This document shows positions 26,501 through 33,182 of a stretch of DNA of 33,182 nucleotides, in pieces. Position 1 is the stretch's first letter. Every line of letters begins with the position of its first letter. This DNA is from a bacterium. Its GTDB lineage: Bacteria > Vulcanimicrobiota > Vulcanimicrobiia > Vulcanimicrobiales > Vulcanimicrobiaceae. The notes below the pieces were generated by a model. It was not told the origin of the DNA. It ran no database searches and was given only the letters and a program-made list of their open reading frames with translations. Position numbers and translations under genes: made by a program. The stretch lies in contig JAJYFM010000023.1 of the NCBI GenBank assembly GCA_021790895.1, forward strand, positions 1 to 33,182, read 5' to 3'.

Positions 26501-28418
26501 ACGCAAGGCAAGTAGCGTCCATTTCTCCGATACCTGGCAGGGCACGAAGGGCGATCGCGTTTTTCTCCCCTCCGCTTTGGTTGAAAAACTCATTCCCAAG
26601 GAGAGCGACCTCTACGGGCGTGCGACGACCTATCGGAGCCGGCACGAAGGCGCGTTGAGCCGCGCGACGGCGACAGATTTGCTCGAACGCACGCATTTGC
26701 CCGAACTGCAATCGGCGCTCTCCTTCTTCTACGACAGCGTCGCGGCCAATGACGATGGCGGCGAGCAACTCACCTATGATCTCTCGGTACCAGCGAACGT
26801 CACCTACGTAGCCAACGGCTTCATTTCGCATAACACGATCGGGCTGGTGATGGATTGCGACACCACCGGCATCGAACCAGATTTCGCATTGGTGAAATTC
26901 AAGAAACTCGCGGGCGGCGGCTACTTCAAGATCGTCAACCAATCCGTTGCTCCCGCGCTGCGCAAGCTCGGATACAGCGAGGAGCAGATCGCGAAGATCG
27001 AGACCTACGCCAAGGGCACCGCTTCGTTCGACGGCGCACCGCACATCAACCGCGCGACGCTGCGCGCGAAGGGTTTCAACGACGCAACGATTGCGAAGAT
27101 CGAAGGCTCGCTTGCCGGCGCATTCGAGTTGCCGTTCGCGTTCAATAAGTTCGTGCTCGGCGAAGAGTTCTGCACGAAGACGCTCGGACTCACGGCCGAA
27201 CAACTCGACGACTGGAGTTTCTCGATCCTGCGCGATGGGCTCGGCTTTAGCAACCGACAAATCGAGGAAGCATCGGCCTATATCTGCGGGCGCATGACGC
27301 TTGAAGGGGCGCCCGAACTCAAAGACGAGCATCTTCCGGTCTTCGATTGCGCGACGCCGTGCGGTAAATACGGCACGCGCTATATCCGTCCGCTCGCCCA
27401 TGTCGACATGATGGCCGCGGCACAGCCGTTCGTCAGCGGAGCGATCTCCAAGACGATCAACCTGCCGCAGACCGCGACGATCGCCGACGTCAAGGAAGCC
27501 TACCGCTACAGCTGGGAAAAGATGATCAAGGCGGTCGCACTCTATCGCGACGGCTCGAAATTGAGCCAACCGCTTGCGGCGAGCTACGATCTCAGCGGCG
27601 AAATGGAGGCCGAAGAGGCGCCGACGCAGCCCTTCCATACCCCGGTGCAGATCGCCGAGAAGCTCGTCTATCGCTATATCGCCAAGCGGCGCCGCATGCC
27701 CGAACGGCGCAGCGGCTACACGCAAAAAGCGATCGTCGGCGGGCATAAAGTCTATCTACGCACCGGCGAGTACGAGAACGGGCAACTCGGCGAGATCTTC
27801 ATCGACATGCACAAGGAGGGCGCAGCCTTCCGCTCGTTGATGAATAATTTCGCGATCGCGATCAGCCTCGGATTGCAGTACGGCGTGCCGCTCGAAGAGT
27901 TCGTCGAGGCCTTTACGTTCACGCGCTTCGAACCCAACGGTCCAGTCGCCGGCCACGATCACATAAAGATGGCGACCTCGCTGCTCGACTACGTCTTCCG
28001 CGAACTCGCGGTGAGCTATCTCGGTCGCTACGAACTCGCGCACGTCGCGCCATCGATGGAGATGGATGCGATGGGCATCGATGCCGCCGAGTCCAAAGAA
28101 GAGTACGTCGCCGAAGAGGCGGGGCCGACCAACGTCCGCACCGCCGGCGTCGCCGAGCGTCTCCATCCGGTCTCCACGCATCTCCACCCCGAGCCGACGC
28201 AAGGAAGCTACGGGACCGGCACGACCACGTCGCCCGCGCAAACGGTGCGGGGCGTCGGGACCGTAGTTGCAGAACGCCCGCAGCATGCCGCGATCAACGC
28301 CGCGAAGGCGAAGGGCTACACGGGAAATGCTTGCAGCGAATGCGGGCAGCTCACGATGGTCCGCAACGGCAGCTGCGAGAAGTGCGATTCTTGCGGCGCA
28401 ACGAGCGGCTGTAGCTAG
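23514..28418 (+). CDS. nrdJ: B12-dependent (class II) ribonucleotide reductase with intein
   Basis: Makes deoxyribonucleotides from ribonucleotides using adenosylcobalamin, without an oxygen requirement. The 1634-residue precursor becomes a 1202-residue enzyme after removal of residues 676-1107. In the extein, the [11 protein letters not shown] cysteine, the NPCSE active-site triad (N473, thiyl C475, E477), [16 protein letters not shown], and [11 protein letters not shown] are seen. A TSCPD domain lies near 1400-1500, and a Cys-rich C-terminal tail (CSECG...[13 protein letters not shown]) is suited to thioredoxin-type reduction. The start has AAGGAG at 7 nt. The large-NrdJ type is usual for many environmental bacteria. 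No cobalamin riboswitch was recognised upstream; the leader instead holds several palindromes. Confidence 0.96.
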   Translation: MKFARLYSVAGEPYAGVAFEPRTSRIVNPNGSVIFEAKDIMVPAAWSQVAVDVLAQKYCRKAGVPTRRKRVAEEGVPEWLWRSVPDDEALAALPRDEQFGAELDARDVFNRLAGCWAYWGWKHDYFDSEADARTYYDEMCSMLARQVGAPNSPQWFNTGLHWAYGISGPAQGHYFVDPRSAELTRSTSAYEHPAPHACFIQSVSDDLVNEGGIMDLWVREARIFKYGSGSGSNFSNVRGSGEKLSGGGSSSGLMSFLRVGDRAAGAIKSGGTTRRAAKMVVLNADHPDIEQFVSWKVTEEQKVADLVVGSMLCERKLNAIMKAAHAETLPEQARLDPQLNPELRHALREALAAGVPQGNIAQALDYAKQGYTSMQVPLYDVNWDGDAYGTVSGQNSNNTVRLGNEFFTKLDAGADWELIRRTDGGVAKSFPASDLWERIALAAWQCADPGLQFDDTINEWHTCPSDGRINASNPCSEYLFLDDTACNLASLNLATFLDANGEFDAPRFAQACRIWTFTLEISVLMAQFPSRTIAQKSYDFRTLGLGYANLGTLLMHMGLAYDSPEGLGWCAAISALMTGAAYRCSAEMAEQLGAFPRYAPNADSMLRVIRNHRRAAYQTPAGEYEGLSVSPVTHAPSLFTQNSWALARKMWDDALSIGEVHGYRNAQVTVIAPTGCLVGTTLVTTDRGLQRLDRLGNVDGAKWQDTNFRVLTDDGEQRATKFFINGISPTRRIKTANGYVIQGTPEHRVKIVDPATGQLAWKRLAEVAPDDVVALSMGTLVGEPNVVSLPPLGEEYWTADYTTRVPRKVSSDLAELVGYFMGDGSLHAKGLRLCVSAEDTDVRERLTALSRSLFNIEPVVTVKGNYIEIAIHSVELVNWWEACGFTKLAPSPEHSGKGYTPRIPDAILSSNDRAIFGAFLRGVFEADGTVTNGTASLSTARSSFADELRTLLLSLGIPTSTKIDTSGWGQSDLFVLRVRNAAYARAFMESVGFIGQRKASSVHFSDTWQGTKGDRVFLPSALVEKLIPKESDLYGRATTYRSRHEGALSRATATDLLERTHLPELQSALSFFYDSVAANDDGGEQLTYDLSVPANVTYVANGFISHNTIGLVMDCDTTGIEPDFALVKFKKLAGGGYFKIVNQSVAPALRKLGYSEEQIAKIETYAKGTASFDGAPHINRATLRAKGFNDATIAKIEGSLAGAFELPFAFNKFVLGEEFCTKTLGLTAEQLDDWSFSILRDGLGFSNRQIEEASAYICGRMTLEGAPELKDEHLPVFDCATPCGKYGTRYIRPLAHVDMMAAAQPFVSGAISKTINLPQTATIADVKEAYRYSWEKMIKAVALYRDGSKLSQPLAASYDLSGEMEAEEAPTQPFHTPVQIAEKLVYRYIAKRRRMPERRSGYTQKAIVGGHKVYLRTGEYENGQLGEIFIDMHKEGAAFRSLMNNFAIAISLGLQYGVPLEEFVEAFTFTRFEPNGPVAGHDHIKMATSLLDYVFRELAVSYLGRYELAHVAPSMEMDAMGIDAAESKEEYVAEEAGPTNVRTAGVAERLHPVSTHLHPEPTQGSYGTGTTTSPAQTVRGVGTVVAERPQHAAINAAKAKGYTGNACSECGQLTMVRNGSCEKCDSCGATSGCS
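25539..26834 (+). mobile_element. LAGLIDADG intein within NrdJ
   Basis: 432 residues in frame inside nrdJ (protein residues 676-1107). The N-terminal splice residue is Cys676 ([13 protein letters not shown]). The block B motif GTPEH has His747. Two LAGLIDADG-type helices are at 813-825 ([13 protein letters not shown]) and 916-930 ([15 protein letters not shown]). Block F/G reads [16 protein letters not shown] and ends in HN, followed by Thr as the +1 residue. Joining the flanks restores [16 protein letters not shown], the undisturbed active-site loop. All residues needed for splicing are present and the endonuclease motifs keep their acidic residues, so it looks recently active and not degraded. 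Confidence 0.95.
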
Positions 28419-28466
28419 AAACAATATCCTCGCGTTTCGTCAGAAACATCTCGCTCAGGTTAGGAT

Positions 28467-28507
28467 AACGCTAACGCGCTCCGGCAACGTCGGGGCACGT
28501 TAGCGTT
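28467..28507 (+). terminator. Large inverted repeat after nrdJ
   Basis: AACGCTAACG (28467-28476) and CGTTAGCGTT (28498-28507) are a perfect 10-bp inverted repeat with a 21-nt loop that can pair further inside (CCG...CGG). It starts 48 nt past the nrdJ stop and is followed by only a short T-run, so termination is plausible but not certain. Confidence 0.45.
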
Positions 28508-28697
28508 TGCAATCGCAACGCTCACGCACATCGCTCTCTGAGGGGCATGCACCGCTGGCCGATGCACCCTTTTCATTGCTTGCCGTGCGACCCACGGATA
28601 GATATCCGCCGAACCTCGCGGCACTCGTATTCCTTCCGATGGCGCCAATCGCTCGGCGACTCGGATGCCATTAACGGATTCGCATCCTAACATCTCT

Positions 28698-28740
28698 CCT
28701 TGGTAACAACGGGGCGCGCTACCAATTACGCTACGGCGCA
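28698..28740 (-). pseudogene. tRNA-Asn-like 5' half
   Basis: On the minus strand, three nt after the tRNA-Phe-like gene, the sequence opens with seven bases, TA and a good D-arm (GCGT-AATTGGTA-GCGC). A 5/7/5 anticodon arm follows with loop TTGTTAC (anticodon GTT). Two C-A mismatches break the anticodon stem. No T-arm or matching 3' acceptor follows. It reads as a decayed tRNA. Confidence 0.35.
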
Positions 28741-28743
28741 CTA

Positions 28744-28817
28744 CCGGAATGGCCGGGATCGAACCGGCGTACTCCCAATTTTCAGTCGGGCGCTTGAACC
28801 AACTCAGCTACGTTCCG
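28744..28817 (-). tRNA. tRNA-Phe(GAA)-like gene, possibly degenerate
   Basis: 74 nt including discriminator G. The acceptor CGGAACG/CATTCCG has one C-A mismatch. The D-arm is 3 bp (GCT/AGC) with an AGTTGG loop. The anticodon arm is CCCGA-CTGAAAA-TTGGG (one G-T) with anticodon GAA. The variable loop is AGTAC and the T-arm GCCGG-TTCGATC-CCGGC is perfect. The C1-G72 pair and the mismatch are unusual for bacterial tRNA-Phe, so it may be an accessory or phage-type copy. It lies just downstream of a strong terminator on the same strand. Confidence 0.65.
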
Positions 28818-28829
28818 CCAAAAAATAAC

Positions 28830-28861
28830 GAGGGGACCGAGCGCAATCGCTCGATCCCCTC
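28830..28861 (-). terminator. Strong intrinsic terminator, minus strand
   Basis: A 14-position stem (GAGGGGA...TCCCCTC outer, CGAGCG/CGCTCG inner, one mismatch) closes on a 4-nt loop. In the minus direction it is followed by GTTATTTTTT. It lies 26 nt after the stop of the 32-codon frame at 28888-28986. Confidence 0.8.
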
Positions 28862-28887
28862 CTGGGAAACCCGAACGATAACTGCTC

Positions 28888-28986
28888 TTAGCCTAGATTG
28901 CCCAACTCCTTATAAAACGGATTAGATGGCGCGAAGGTGTTCGCGCCAAAGAGGCGCTCCATCTGACTAAAGTGCAAATATTGCAT
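28888..28986 (-). CDS. Candidate 32-residue small protein
   Basis: The frame begins MQYLHFSQMERLF, continues with GANTFAPSNPFYKEL and ends NLG-stop. A plausible promoter (TTGAAG, 18 nt, TACTCT with an upstream TG) ends 9 nt before the ATG, so the transcript would be nearly leaderless. A strong terminator follows closely. The arrangement promoter, short frame, terminator is compact and self-consistent. No family is recognised. A leader peptide or a structured non-coding RNA with a chance frame are the alternatives. Confidence 0.45.
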   Translation of the reverse strand: MQYLHFSQMERLFGANTFAPSNPFYKELGNLG

Positions 28987-28995
28987 GACCACAGC

Positions 28996-29025
28996 AGAGT
29001 AGCACGCCGCGTCAAGCGACTTCAA
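28996..29025 (-). promoter_or_regulatory. Candidate promoter of the 32-codon frame
   Basis: On the minus strand: TTGAAG (29025-29020), an 18-nt spacer and TACTCT (29001-28996), the latter preceded by TGC. The -10 box lies 9 nt from the ATG at 28986. Confidence 0.4.
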
Positions 29026-29373
29026 GTGTGCCCTTAAATAAATCTTGACATCTCATGATACGCTGAGTTCGAGATGAAGCAACATACCTCGATCCAAATC
29101 CAATGTTCCGATAGATCCCGGCACATTCCGGGACGGGTCTTCGCATGTTCGCTGACTTTCTTGACGGAGAACCACATTACGTAGGGCTATCTCTATATCG
29201 AATTCCCGAAGGGGGGCGAGCAGAGATGCTTGGCTCCCTTTTTAAATCGTCTCGCCGCGGCGCGTTGTTTGGCGTTGCGTACCAGATTGGCCGAGGTGCG
29301 CGTATGGCATGCGCGCCCCTCGACGGTAGAGACAGCATACTCAACCTTGTATTTCGAAAGGAGGTACATTACC
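29026..29373 (+). other. Non-coding stretch before the DIP1984-family gene
   Basis: No supported gene. Contains TTGACA at 29045-29050 without a clear -10 partner, a perfect hairpin TCCCGG-CACATT-CCGGGA at 29116-29133, and the ribosome binding site GAAAGGAGG at 29356-29364. The long distance between possible promoters and the start leaves room for a structured leader. Confidence 0.4.
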
Positions 29374-29832
29374 ATGAAGCTTGGTGAAGCGCTAAAGCTG
29401 CGCTCTGATAACCTGCGCCGGCTTGAAGAACTCGGTCAGCGTGCAGTGCAGAATGCACAGGTTCAGGAGGGCACGCAGCCTGCGGCCGACCCGAACGAAA
29501 TCATCGCGGAGATCGAGCGTCTTACGTTCGAGACGACATCGCTGATTCAGCGTATCAATCGCACGAACGTCGCGACGCGTCTACCGGACGGCACGCTTGT
29601 TTCGGATGCACTCGCCGAGCGCGATCGGCATCTAGCACTGCGTAACAGTCTCCGCGCGATTGCCAAGGCCGCGTCAGAGCCTCAGACGCGATTTCTGCGG
29701 TCGGAACTTCGTGTGATTCGCGCGATCGATCCTTCGGCTTTGCTGAAGCGCGCCGACGATCTCGCGCAAAGGCATCGGCTCCTTGACGCTTCTATCCAGG
29801 AGGCGAACTGGACGATCGATCTGCAAGACTAG
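29374..29832 (+). CDS. DIP1984-family protein
   Basis: 152 residues from ATG 29374, preceded by GAAAGGAGG with 9 nt spacing. The frame is open further upstream, but nothing there is conserved in style, so this start is well supported. The sequence is helical and fits the DIP1984/septicolysin-like family: MKLGEALKLRSDNLRRLEEL opening, VQEGTQPAADPNEI (about 28-41), LIQRINRTNVATRLPDGT (about 53-70), DALAERD and the ending LDASIQEANWTIDLQD. The family has no firmly established function; a cytoplasmic coiled-coil-like protein is likely. It stands alone between two non-coding regions. Confidence 0.88.
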   Translation: MKLGEALKLRSDNLRRLEELGQRAVQNAQVQEGTQPAADPNEIIAEIERLTFETTSLIQRINRTNVATRLPDGTLVSDALAERDRHLALRNSLRAIAKAASEPQTRFLRSELRVIRAIDPSALLKRADDLAQRHRLLDASIQEANWTIDLQD

Positions 29833-29863
29833 GAGACGGGTTGGTACCGGATCGAGAAGCGGA

Positions 29864-29935
29864 CACCGGGCTTACATGTTGGCCCTAACAACATGTCTCG
29901 GTGAGCCAACGCGGCTCTTGGGGTTCGATTCCCCA
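29864..29935 (+). ncRNA. Candidate structured RNA with tRNA-like T-arm
   Basis: Three adjoining perfect helices. The first is CACCG/CGGTG (29864-29868, 29899-29903) enclosing ACATGTTG-GCCCTAA-CAACATGT (29874-29896). The second is GAGCC-AACGC-GGCTC (29903-29917), sharing one base with the first. The third is TGGGG-TTCGATT-CCCCA (29919-29935), an exact tRNA T-arm sequence. No matching acceptor stem or D-arm was found, so it is not an ordinary tRNA. It could end the DIP1984 transcript, be a tRNA relic or be a separate RNA. Confidence 0.4.
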
Positions 29936-30204
29936 TTTTACTGCGTATGCGTCGTACCGAGTACCTTGCATCGTGACGTTCACGGCGTACTACCATGGTG
30001 TCGATCTCGGTTCGGGAGGGTGGGCTCGGGGATCCCGTCTCCTGGCGCGTGCTAAACGGGAGCAAACCTTCCGGTGTTCGGCCTGCGCTATTATCATTAA
30101 AACTGATAGTAACCCGACGAATTCGAGCGATTTCCGCATCAGTGCTTTTCCGGTGACGTCCAGCGTTCGCCGGAGGCCCGCCGACCGCGTCCGACTCCCG
30201 ATTC
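29936..30204. other. Non-coding stretch with further small hairpins
   Basis: No supported gene. Contains CGTGA-CGT-TCACG (29972-29984) and TATCA-TTAAAAC-TGATA (30092-30108). The latter could be a weak terminator for the plus strand. Ends at the cyclase stop codon. Confidence 0.35.
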
Positions 30205-31530
30205 TTACTTCACTTCCACCACTTCGGCGCCGTCCCACGCGTCGGCGCTCCGCGGCCGAACGAGCGAGAGCGAACAGGCATCGCGGAAATACGCTGCCGG
30301 AGCATCGTGTCGATTGAGCTCGGCAACGCGGGCGAACATCTTGCCGGCGGTGATAAACATGCCCTTGCGGTACTCACTCATCGCTTGGCTGAAGAGCGAT
30401 TTCGTCGCCTCTTTGTGTTCGAGCATTTGCGGTGCGTCGTTGCTGTAGCATTCGTAGATCTCGACGCTCTGCGTCTTCCCCTTCGCCTTCACCGCGCCGA
30501 GGTGGCGTAACGGAATGCCGTGCCCTTTCGGTAACGCATCGACCACCCCGCCGCTCACCAACAGATCGACGCCGAAGATTTTCGTCAGCCCCTCCATGCG
30601 CGATGCGACGTTGACCGCGTCGGCGATCACGGTCGTCTCCATGCGGTGCTCTTCACCGATCGTTCCGAGAATAAGCTCGCCGCGGTGCAGGCCGATGCCG
30701 ATCCGAATCGGCACGTAGCCGGCACTCTTGCGCCCCGCGTTATAGATGCCGACCTGCCGCAGTAACGCGACGGCGGCCTCGAGCGCGTCGACCGCTTTAT
30801 CGGGGAAGAGCGCCATAATCGCATCGCCGATATACTTATCGATAAACCCATGGTAGGTGCGGATGATCGGCGTTACGTTCTTGAGATAGGAATTGAGGAA
30901 CTGAAAGTTCTCCGTCGGCGTCAGTGCCTCGGAGAGCTTCGTAAAATCGCGAATATCGCTGAACAGCACCGTCATCGTGCCGGAGATATGGTCGCCGAGC
31001 TGGACATCGGTTAGCGATTCGCGGCCGAGCAAATCGAGAAATTCGCGCGGTACGAAACGCCGCGATGCGTCGTTGTGCAGTTGTAAGAGTACCGACTCGT
31101 CCTTCTTCCGCGTCGTCGATATTCGCACCGTCGCCTCGCGCTGGCGGATGCGCCCGATCATCGATTCGAAGCGACGTACCACGAGCAGCGGGTTGGCGGT
31201 ATCGAACGGCGTGTGAAGATAATCGACCGCACCGCGTGCCAGGCAGGCCTGGAGCCGGTCGCCGACCTCGGCGGGCCCCGTCACGATCACCTCGGCGCGT
31301 CCACGCCCGGCGGTGCCCGGTATCGCTGCCTTCAGAACCGCGAAGACATCGGCGCTGCGCTGCGTGACGTCGAGCATCACGATCTCGACCTCGCGCCCTT
31401 CGATGGCGGCGATCGCCTCGGCCGGGCTCAGCGAGACCGGCGCCGGCAACGCGGCACCACGAAGCAACGCACTAAGGGCAGTGCGATCTTCTTCAGTACC
31501 ACCGACATGAACGATGGGATGCTCCGGCAG
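30205..31530 (-). CDS. Receiver-linked class III adenylate cyclase
   Basis: Makes cAMP from ATP, probably in the cytoplasm. I place the start at a CTG (31530) with GGAGG 6 nt upstream. The added residues (PEHPIVHVGGTEED...) supply the missing first strand of the receiver domain, whereas the first canonical start (TTG 31467) would cut it off. With 441 residues: receiver domain 1-120, with Asp54 (MLDV) and Thr84 kept but Thr106 in place of the conserved Lys (YLHTPF). The cyclase domain spans about 185-340, with metal Asp192 (FSDIRDF) and Asp236 (GDAIMA), base-binding Lys232 and Asp304 (adenylate type), and Asn307 and Arg311. A helical C-terminal part follows. No membrane segment. Confidence 0.88.
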   Translation of the reverse strand: MPEHPIVHVGGTEEDRTALSALLRGAALPAPVSLSPAEAIAAIEGREVEIVMLDVTQRSADVFAVLKAAIPGTAGRGRAEVIVTGPAEVGDRLQACLARGAVDYLHTPFDTANPLLVVRRFESMIGRIRQREATVRISTTRKKDESVLLQLHNDASRRFVPREFLDLLGRESLTDVQLGDHISGTMTVLFSDIRDFTKLSEALTPTENFQFLNSYLKNVTPIIRTYHGFIDKYIGDAIMALFPDKAVDALEAAVALLRQVGIYNAGRKSAGYVPIRIGIGLHRGELILGTIGEEHRMETTVIADAVNVASRMEGLTKIFGVDLLVSGGVVDALPKGHGIPLRHLGAVKAKGKTQSVEIYECYSNDAPQMLEHKEATKSLFSQAMSEYRKGMFITAGKMFARVAELNRHDAPAAYFRDACSLSLVRPRSADAWDGAEVVEVK

Positions 31531-31660
31531 CCAGGGCCTCCAATCTTATCTTGGGGTTGATTGTACGCAAGGCGAATAAACGCAATTCGCCCCCGCAGAA
31601 CTTCGCCACTGTGGAGGAAAACCTGCAAAGGCGCCTGACTCTTCCCTCGCACCAGCGTAA

Positions 31661-31682
31661 GGGAGGCCGAAGCGAACCTCCC
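31661..31682 (-). terminator. Terminator-like hairpin after the secreted-protein gene
   Basis: GGGAGG...CCTCCC, a 6-bp GC stem with a 10-nt loop, placed 15 nt after the stop of the gene at 31698-32606 and followed by a short T/A stretch on the minus strand. Confidence 0.45.
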
Positions 31683-31697
31683 CTCGGTTGTATAGCT

Positions 31698-32606
31698 CTA
31701 CCGCTGATCGCCGGTGAGGGGAGCCTCGTCGAGGTGGCTGCCGTAGTCACTCGCGTCGAAGTACCACGACGGAAGGCTCTTCGGGAAACGAATTTTCTTG
31801 TAGTCGTAGGTGACGTGTTTGCCGTCGTATGCGTAACCGCCGCCGACGCGCCCCTCGATATGGGTGATCACCGGGTAGCCGTCGAGGCGCTTCATCGTAC
31901 AGGTGAAGAGCACCGGATAGATCTTCTTCGACCCGTTTCCGAAGACGAAGAGGCGATCGGTCGCAGTGAATTTCTCGATCTCCAACGTGCGGGCGTCGAC
32001 CCAGAGCTCGCGGAGGCGATTGCGCATCGGCGTTCGGCGCGGCTTCACGCGCACGTCGAGCAGTGGGCCTTCGCGGGTCACATCGGTGATCTCATAATCG
32101 GGATCGTAGAGCGCCTTGACGACGATGATCGTCGGCAGCGGCGTGTAGGAAGGCTCGGGGGTCGGTTTGAACGCCGCGGGGCGCGGTGTCGCCGGTGCGC
32201 GCTGGAAGATATCGGCAGTCGGCGGGCCGGGATCGTAATCTTCATTAAACGCGGCGCGTTCGAAGCGCATGCGCCCGATCGCCCCGAGATGATAGAGTTT
32301 GCGTTTCAAACACGCGCGATCGGAGTTGCGGCACCAATAATCGACTTGATAGGTATCGTTGTAGTCGGGATAACCGTAATCGGTCGTCTGCTTGCGAAAG
32401 AGCTCGTAGGTTTCGTAGGGCGGCGGTGGGCGATGCGAGCGAAAGACACTGCGAATCTTCGCGAAGAGCACCACATAATTGCCGATCGGTGGGTAGCTCG
32501 CCGTCGCACTCGGGGCCGCGGAGACCGCGCGTGGCGCCTGCCCGGCGAAAACCCCGAGCAGTAATGCGGCGAGGATGCCGCCGAGGAGAGCGATACGAGC
32601 CTTCAT
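31698..32606 (-). CDS. Secreted protein of unknown function
   Basis: 302 residues from ATG 32606, where a clear signal peptide begins (MKARIALLGGILAALLLGVFAG, probable cleavage near AVSAA). An in-frame start at 32648 would put 14 polar residues before it and is less likely. The mature protein has a Pro/Thr linker (about 140-160). Its C-terminal beta-rich part (LRELWVDARTLEIEKFTATDR, then GYPVITHIEGRVGGGYA) looks like the fold of outer-membrane lipoprotein-sorting-type (LolA-like) domains seen in many hypothetical proteins. No ribosome binding site is obvious. Function is unknown. It lies 42 nt after the next gene upstream, probably in the same transcript. Confidence 0.78.
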   Translation of the reverse strand: MKARIALLGGILAALLLGVFAGQAPRAVSAAPSATASYPPIGNYVVLFAKIRSVFRSHRPPPPYETYELFRKQTTDYGYPDYNDTYQVDYWCRNSDRACLKRKLYHLGAIGRMRFERAAFNEDYDPGPPTADIFQRAPATPRPAAFKPTPEPSYTPLPTIIVVKALYDPDYEITDVTREGPLLDVRVKPRRTPMRNRLRELWVDARTLEIEKFTATDRLFVFGNGSKKIYPVLFTCTMKRLDGYPVITHIEGRVGGGYAYDGKHVTYDYKKIRFPKSLPSWYFDASDYGSHLDEAPLTGDQR

Positions 32607-32648
32607 GCTGATGGGAACGTATCGCTCGCCTCGAGTGTCTCGCTGCAA

Positions 32649-33098
32649 CTAGAGGTCGTTCCGCAGTACGTAGGCGACCGGCAGCGCGAAGAAGACGATG
32701 TGGGCGACGAGGTTCGTCACCAGACCCATCCCGCTCGGGAAAGCCGGTTCGAGCCCTTTTCCGAGTAGCAGCGCGTTCATCCCGAGCATCACGACGATGC
32801 CGAAGATCACCGCATTCCCCCACCATGGGAGTTTCGGGAAGAGGCGCTGGAAGACGACGACGTAGATCGCTGCCCACACGATCGAAATAAGTAAATGCAG
32901 CAGAATGCCGAGCGCAATATACCCGGATGACGTGAAAGCTACTTTTCCAACTAATCCGGATGCGATGAACATGTAGACGCCCGGAAACGGTGCAGCGTGC
33001 ACGAGAATCAGAAAAAGATCGACGATGATGCCGCCGACGATGCCGGCGCCGATGATACGCCCGATTCCGTGCGGACGCTTCGCGAGGGTTTCAGCCAC
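32649..33098 (-). CDS. Small four-helix membrane protein
   Basis: 149 residues starting at GTG, supported by GGAGG with 7 nt spacing. Four hydrophobic segments (about 14-34, 44-73, 93-113 and 123-144) and short basic loops are visible; there are no conserved charged motifs inside the membrane. I do not recognise the family. The first gene of the transcript that continues into the secreted-protein gene. Confidence 0.78.
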   Translation of the reverse strand: MAETLAKRPHGIGRIIGAGIVGGIIVDLFLILVHAAPFPGVYMFIASGLVGKVAFTSSGYIALGILLHLLISIVWAAIYVVVFQRLFPKLPWWGNAVIFGIVVMLGMNALLLGKGLEPAFPSGMGLVTNLVAHIVFFALPVAYVLRNDL

Positions 33099-33182
33099 GA
33101 TCGTTCCTCCAATGGTTTATAAAAGCATCGAGAGATCTCGCCCGCGGCGAACGGGTGCTGGGCCTCGAGCGCGAAGAGTGGC

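Noticed and set aside
26058-27746. Long minus-strand open frame of 562 codons within nrdJ
   Set aside because: Antisense shadow of a high-GC gene; Arg/Asp/Ala-rich without domains, while the plus frame encodes an unmistakable reductase and intein.
29045-29050. TTGACA as a plus-strand -35 box
   Set aside because: No acceptable -10 sequence 16-18 nt downstream.
29145-29387. 80-codon plus-strand frame upstream of the DIP1984-family gene
   Set aside because: No ribosome binding site, overlaps the start of a well-supported gene in another frame, and no recognisable domain.
29570-29945. tmRNA ending in the T-arm at 29919-29935
   Set aside because: The required 5' half would lie within the DIP1984-family gene and no matching acceptor or tag-peptide frame is visible.
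1-33182. CRISPR arrays, transposases, phage structural genes
   Set aside because: None seen; no regularly spaced repeats and no recognisable mobile-element proteins apart from the intein.

Overview
The window is a GC-rich bacterial chromosome segment with dense, mostly minus-strand operons. It encodes type IV pilus genes, a complete secretin, many Cys/Gly-rich lipoprotein boxes and frequent GTG/TTG starts, so it is a diderm bacterium. The combination (large class II NrdJ, pilus-aro linkage, low similarity to well-known proteobacterial proteins) would fit an under-studied phylum such as Candidatus Eremiobacterota/WPS-2. That placement is inference, not something the sequence proves.

Layout. 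1-3818 (+): two tandem paralogous secreted lipoproteins of unknown function; the first is cut by the window edge, and each is followed by the same terminator hairpin. 3868-5591 (+): rpsT (ribosomal protein S20 with a Lys/Ala-rich tail) and a ThrE-type threonine/serine exporter. 5596-20835 (-): a 15 kb run of 17 genes, almost all overlapping by 1-14 nt or separated by less than 40 nt. In transcription order these are pilB, pilT, pilC, a sigma-70-family factor, one pilin, a CcdA/DsbD-like membrane protein, a TPR-like protein, a prepilin peptidase, pilM, pilN, pilO, pilP and secretin pilQ, then aroC, aroK, aroB and priA. 21021-21107 (+): tRNA-Ser(GGA), divergent from that run, followed by a multi-pass membrane protein. 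22036-23258 (-): aroE and a YqeG-type HAD phosphatase, with a GTGA overlap.

23289-28418 (+): a palindrome-rich regulatory region and nrdJ, a B12-dependent ribonucleotide reductase interrupted by a 432-residue LAGLIDADG intein in the APTG/TIG loop. 28419-30204: a poorly coding stretch with tRNA-like sequences, a strong minus-strand terminator behind a 32-codon reading frame, a DIP1984-family gene, and a string of hairpins that includes a perfect tRNA T-arm. 30205-33098 (-): a receiver-adenylate cyclase protein, a secreted protein and a small membrane protein.

How the genes work together. The pilus cluster holds a full minimal machine: assembly and retraction ATPases, platform, alignment proteins, secretin, one pilin and its peptidase. 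It also carries its own sigma factor and a thiol-redox-type membrane protein next to a two-cysteine pilin. Its 3' end continues into aroC-aroK-aroB. The pilQ-aroK-aroB order is known from gammaproteobacteria (pilMNOPQ-aroKB, hofMNOPQ-aroKB). With aroE this gives four shikimate-pathway enzymes in the window. The most unusual points are the embedded sigma factor and CcdA-like gene, the intein, two genes that appear to start at non-canonical codons (CTG, ATC) behind good Shine-Dalgarno sequences, and the tRNA-like/structured-RNA region around 28.7-30.1 kb.
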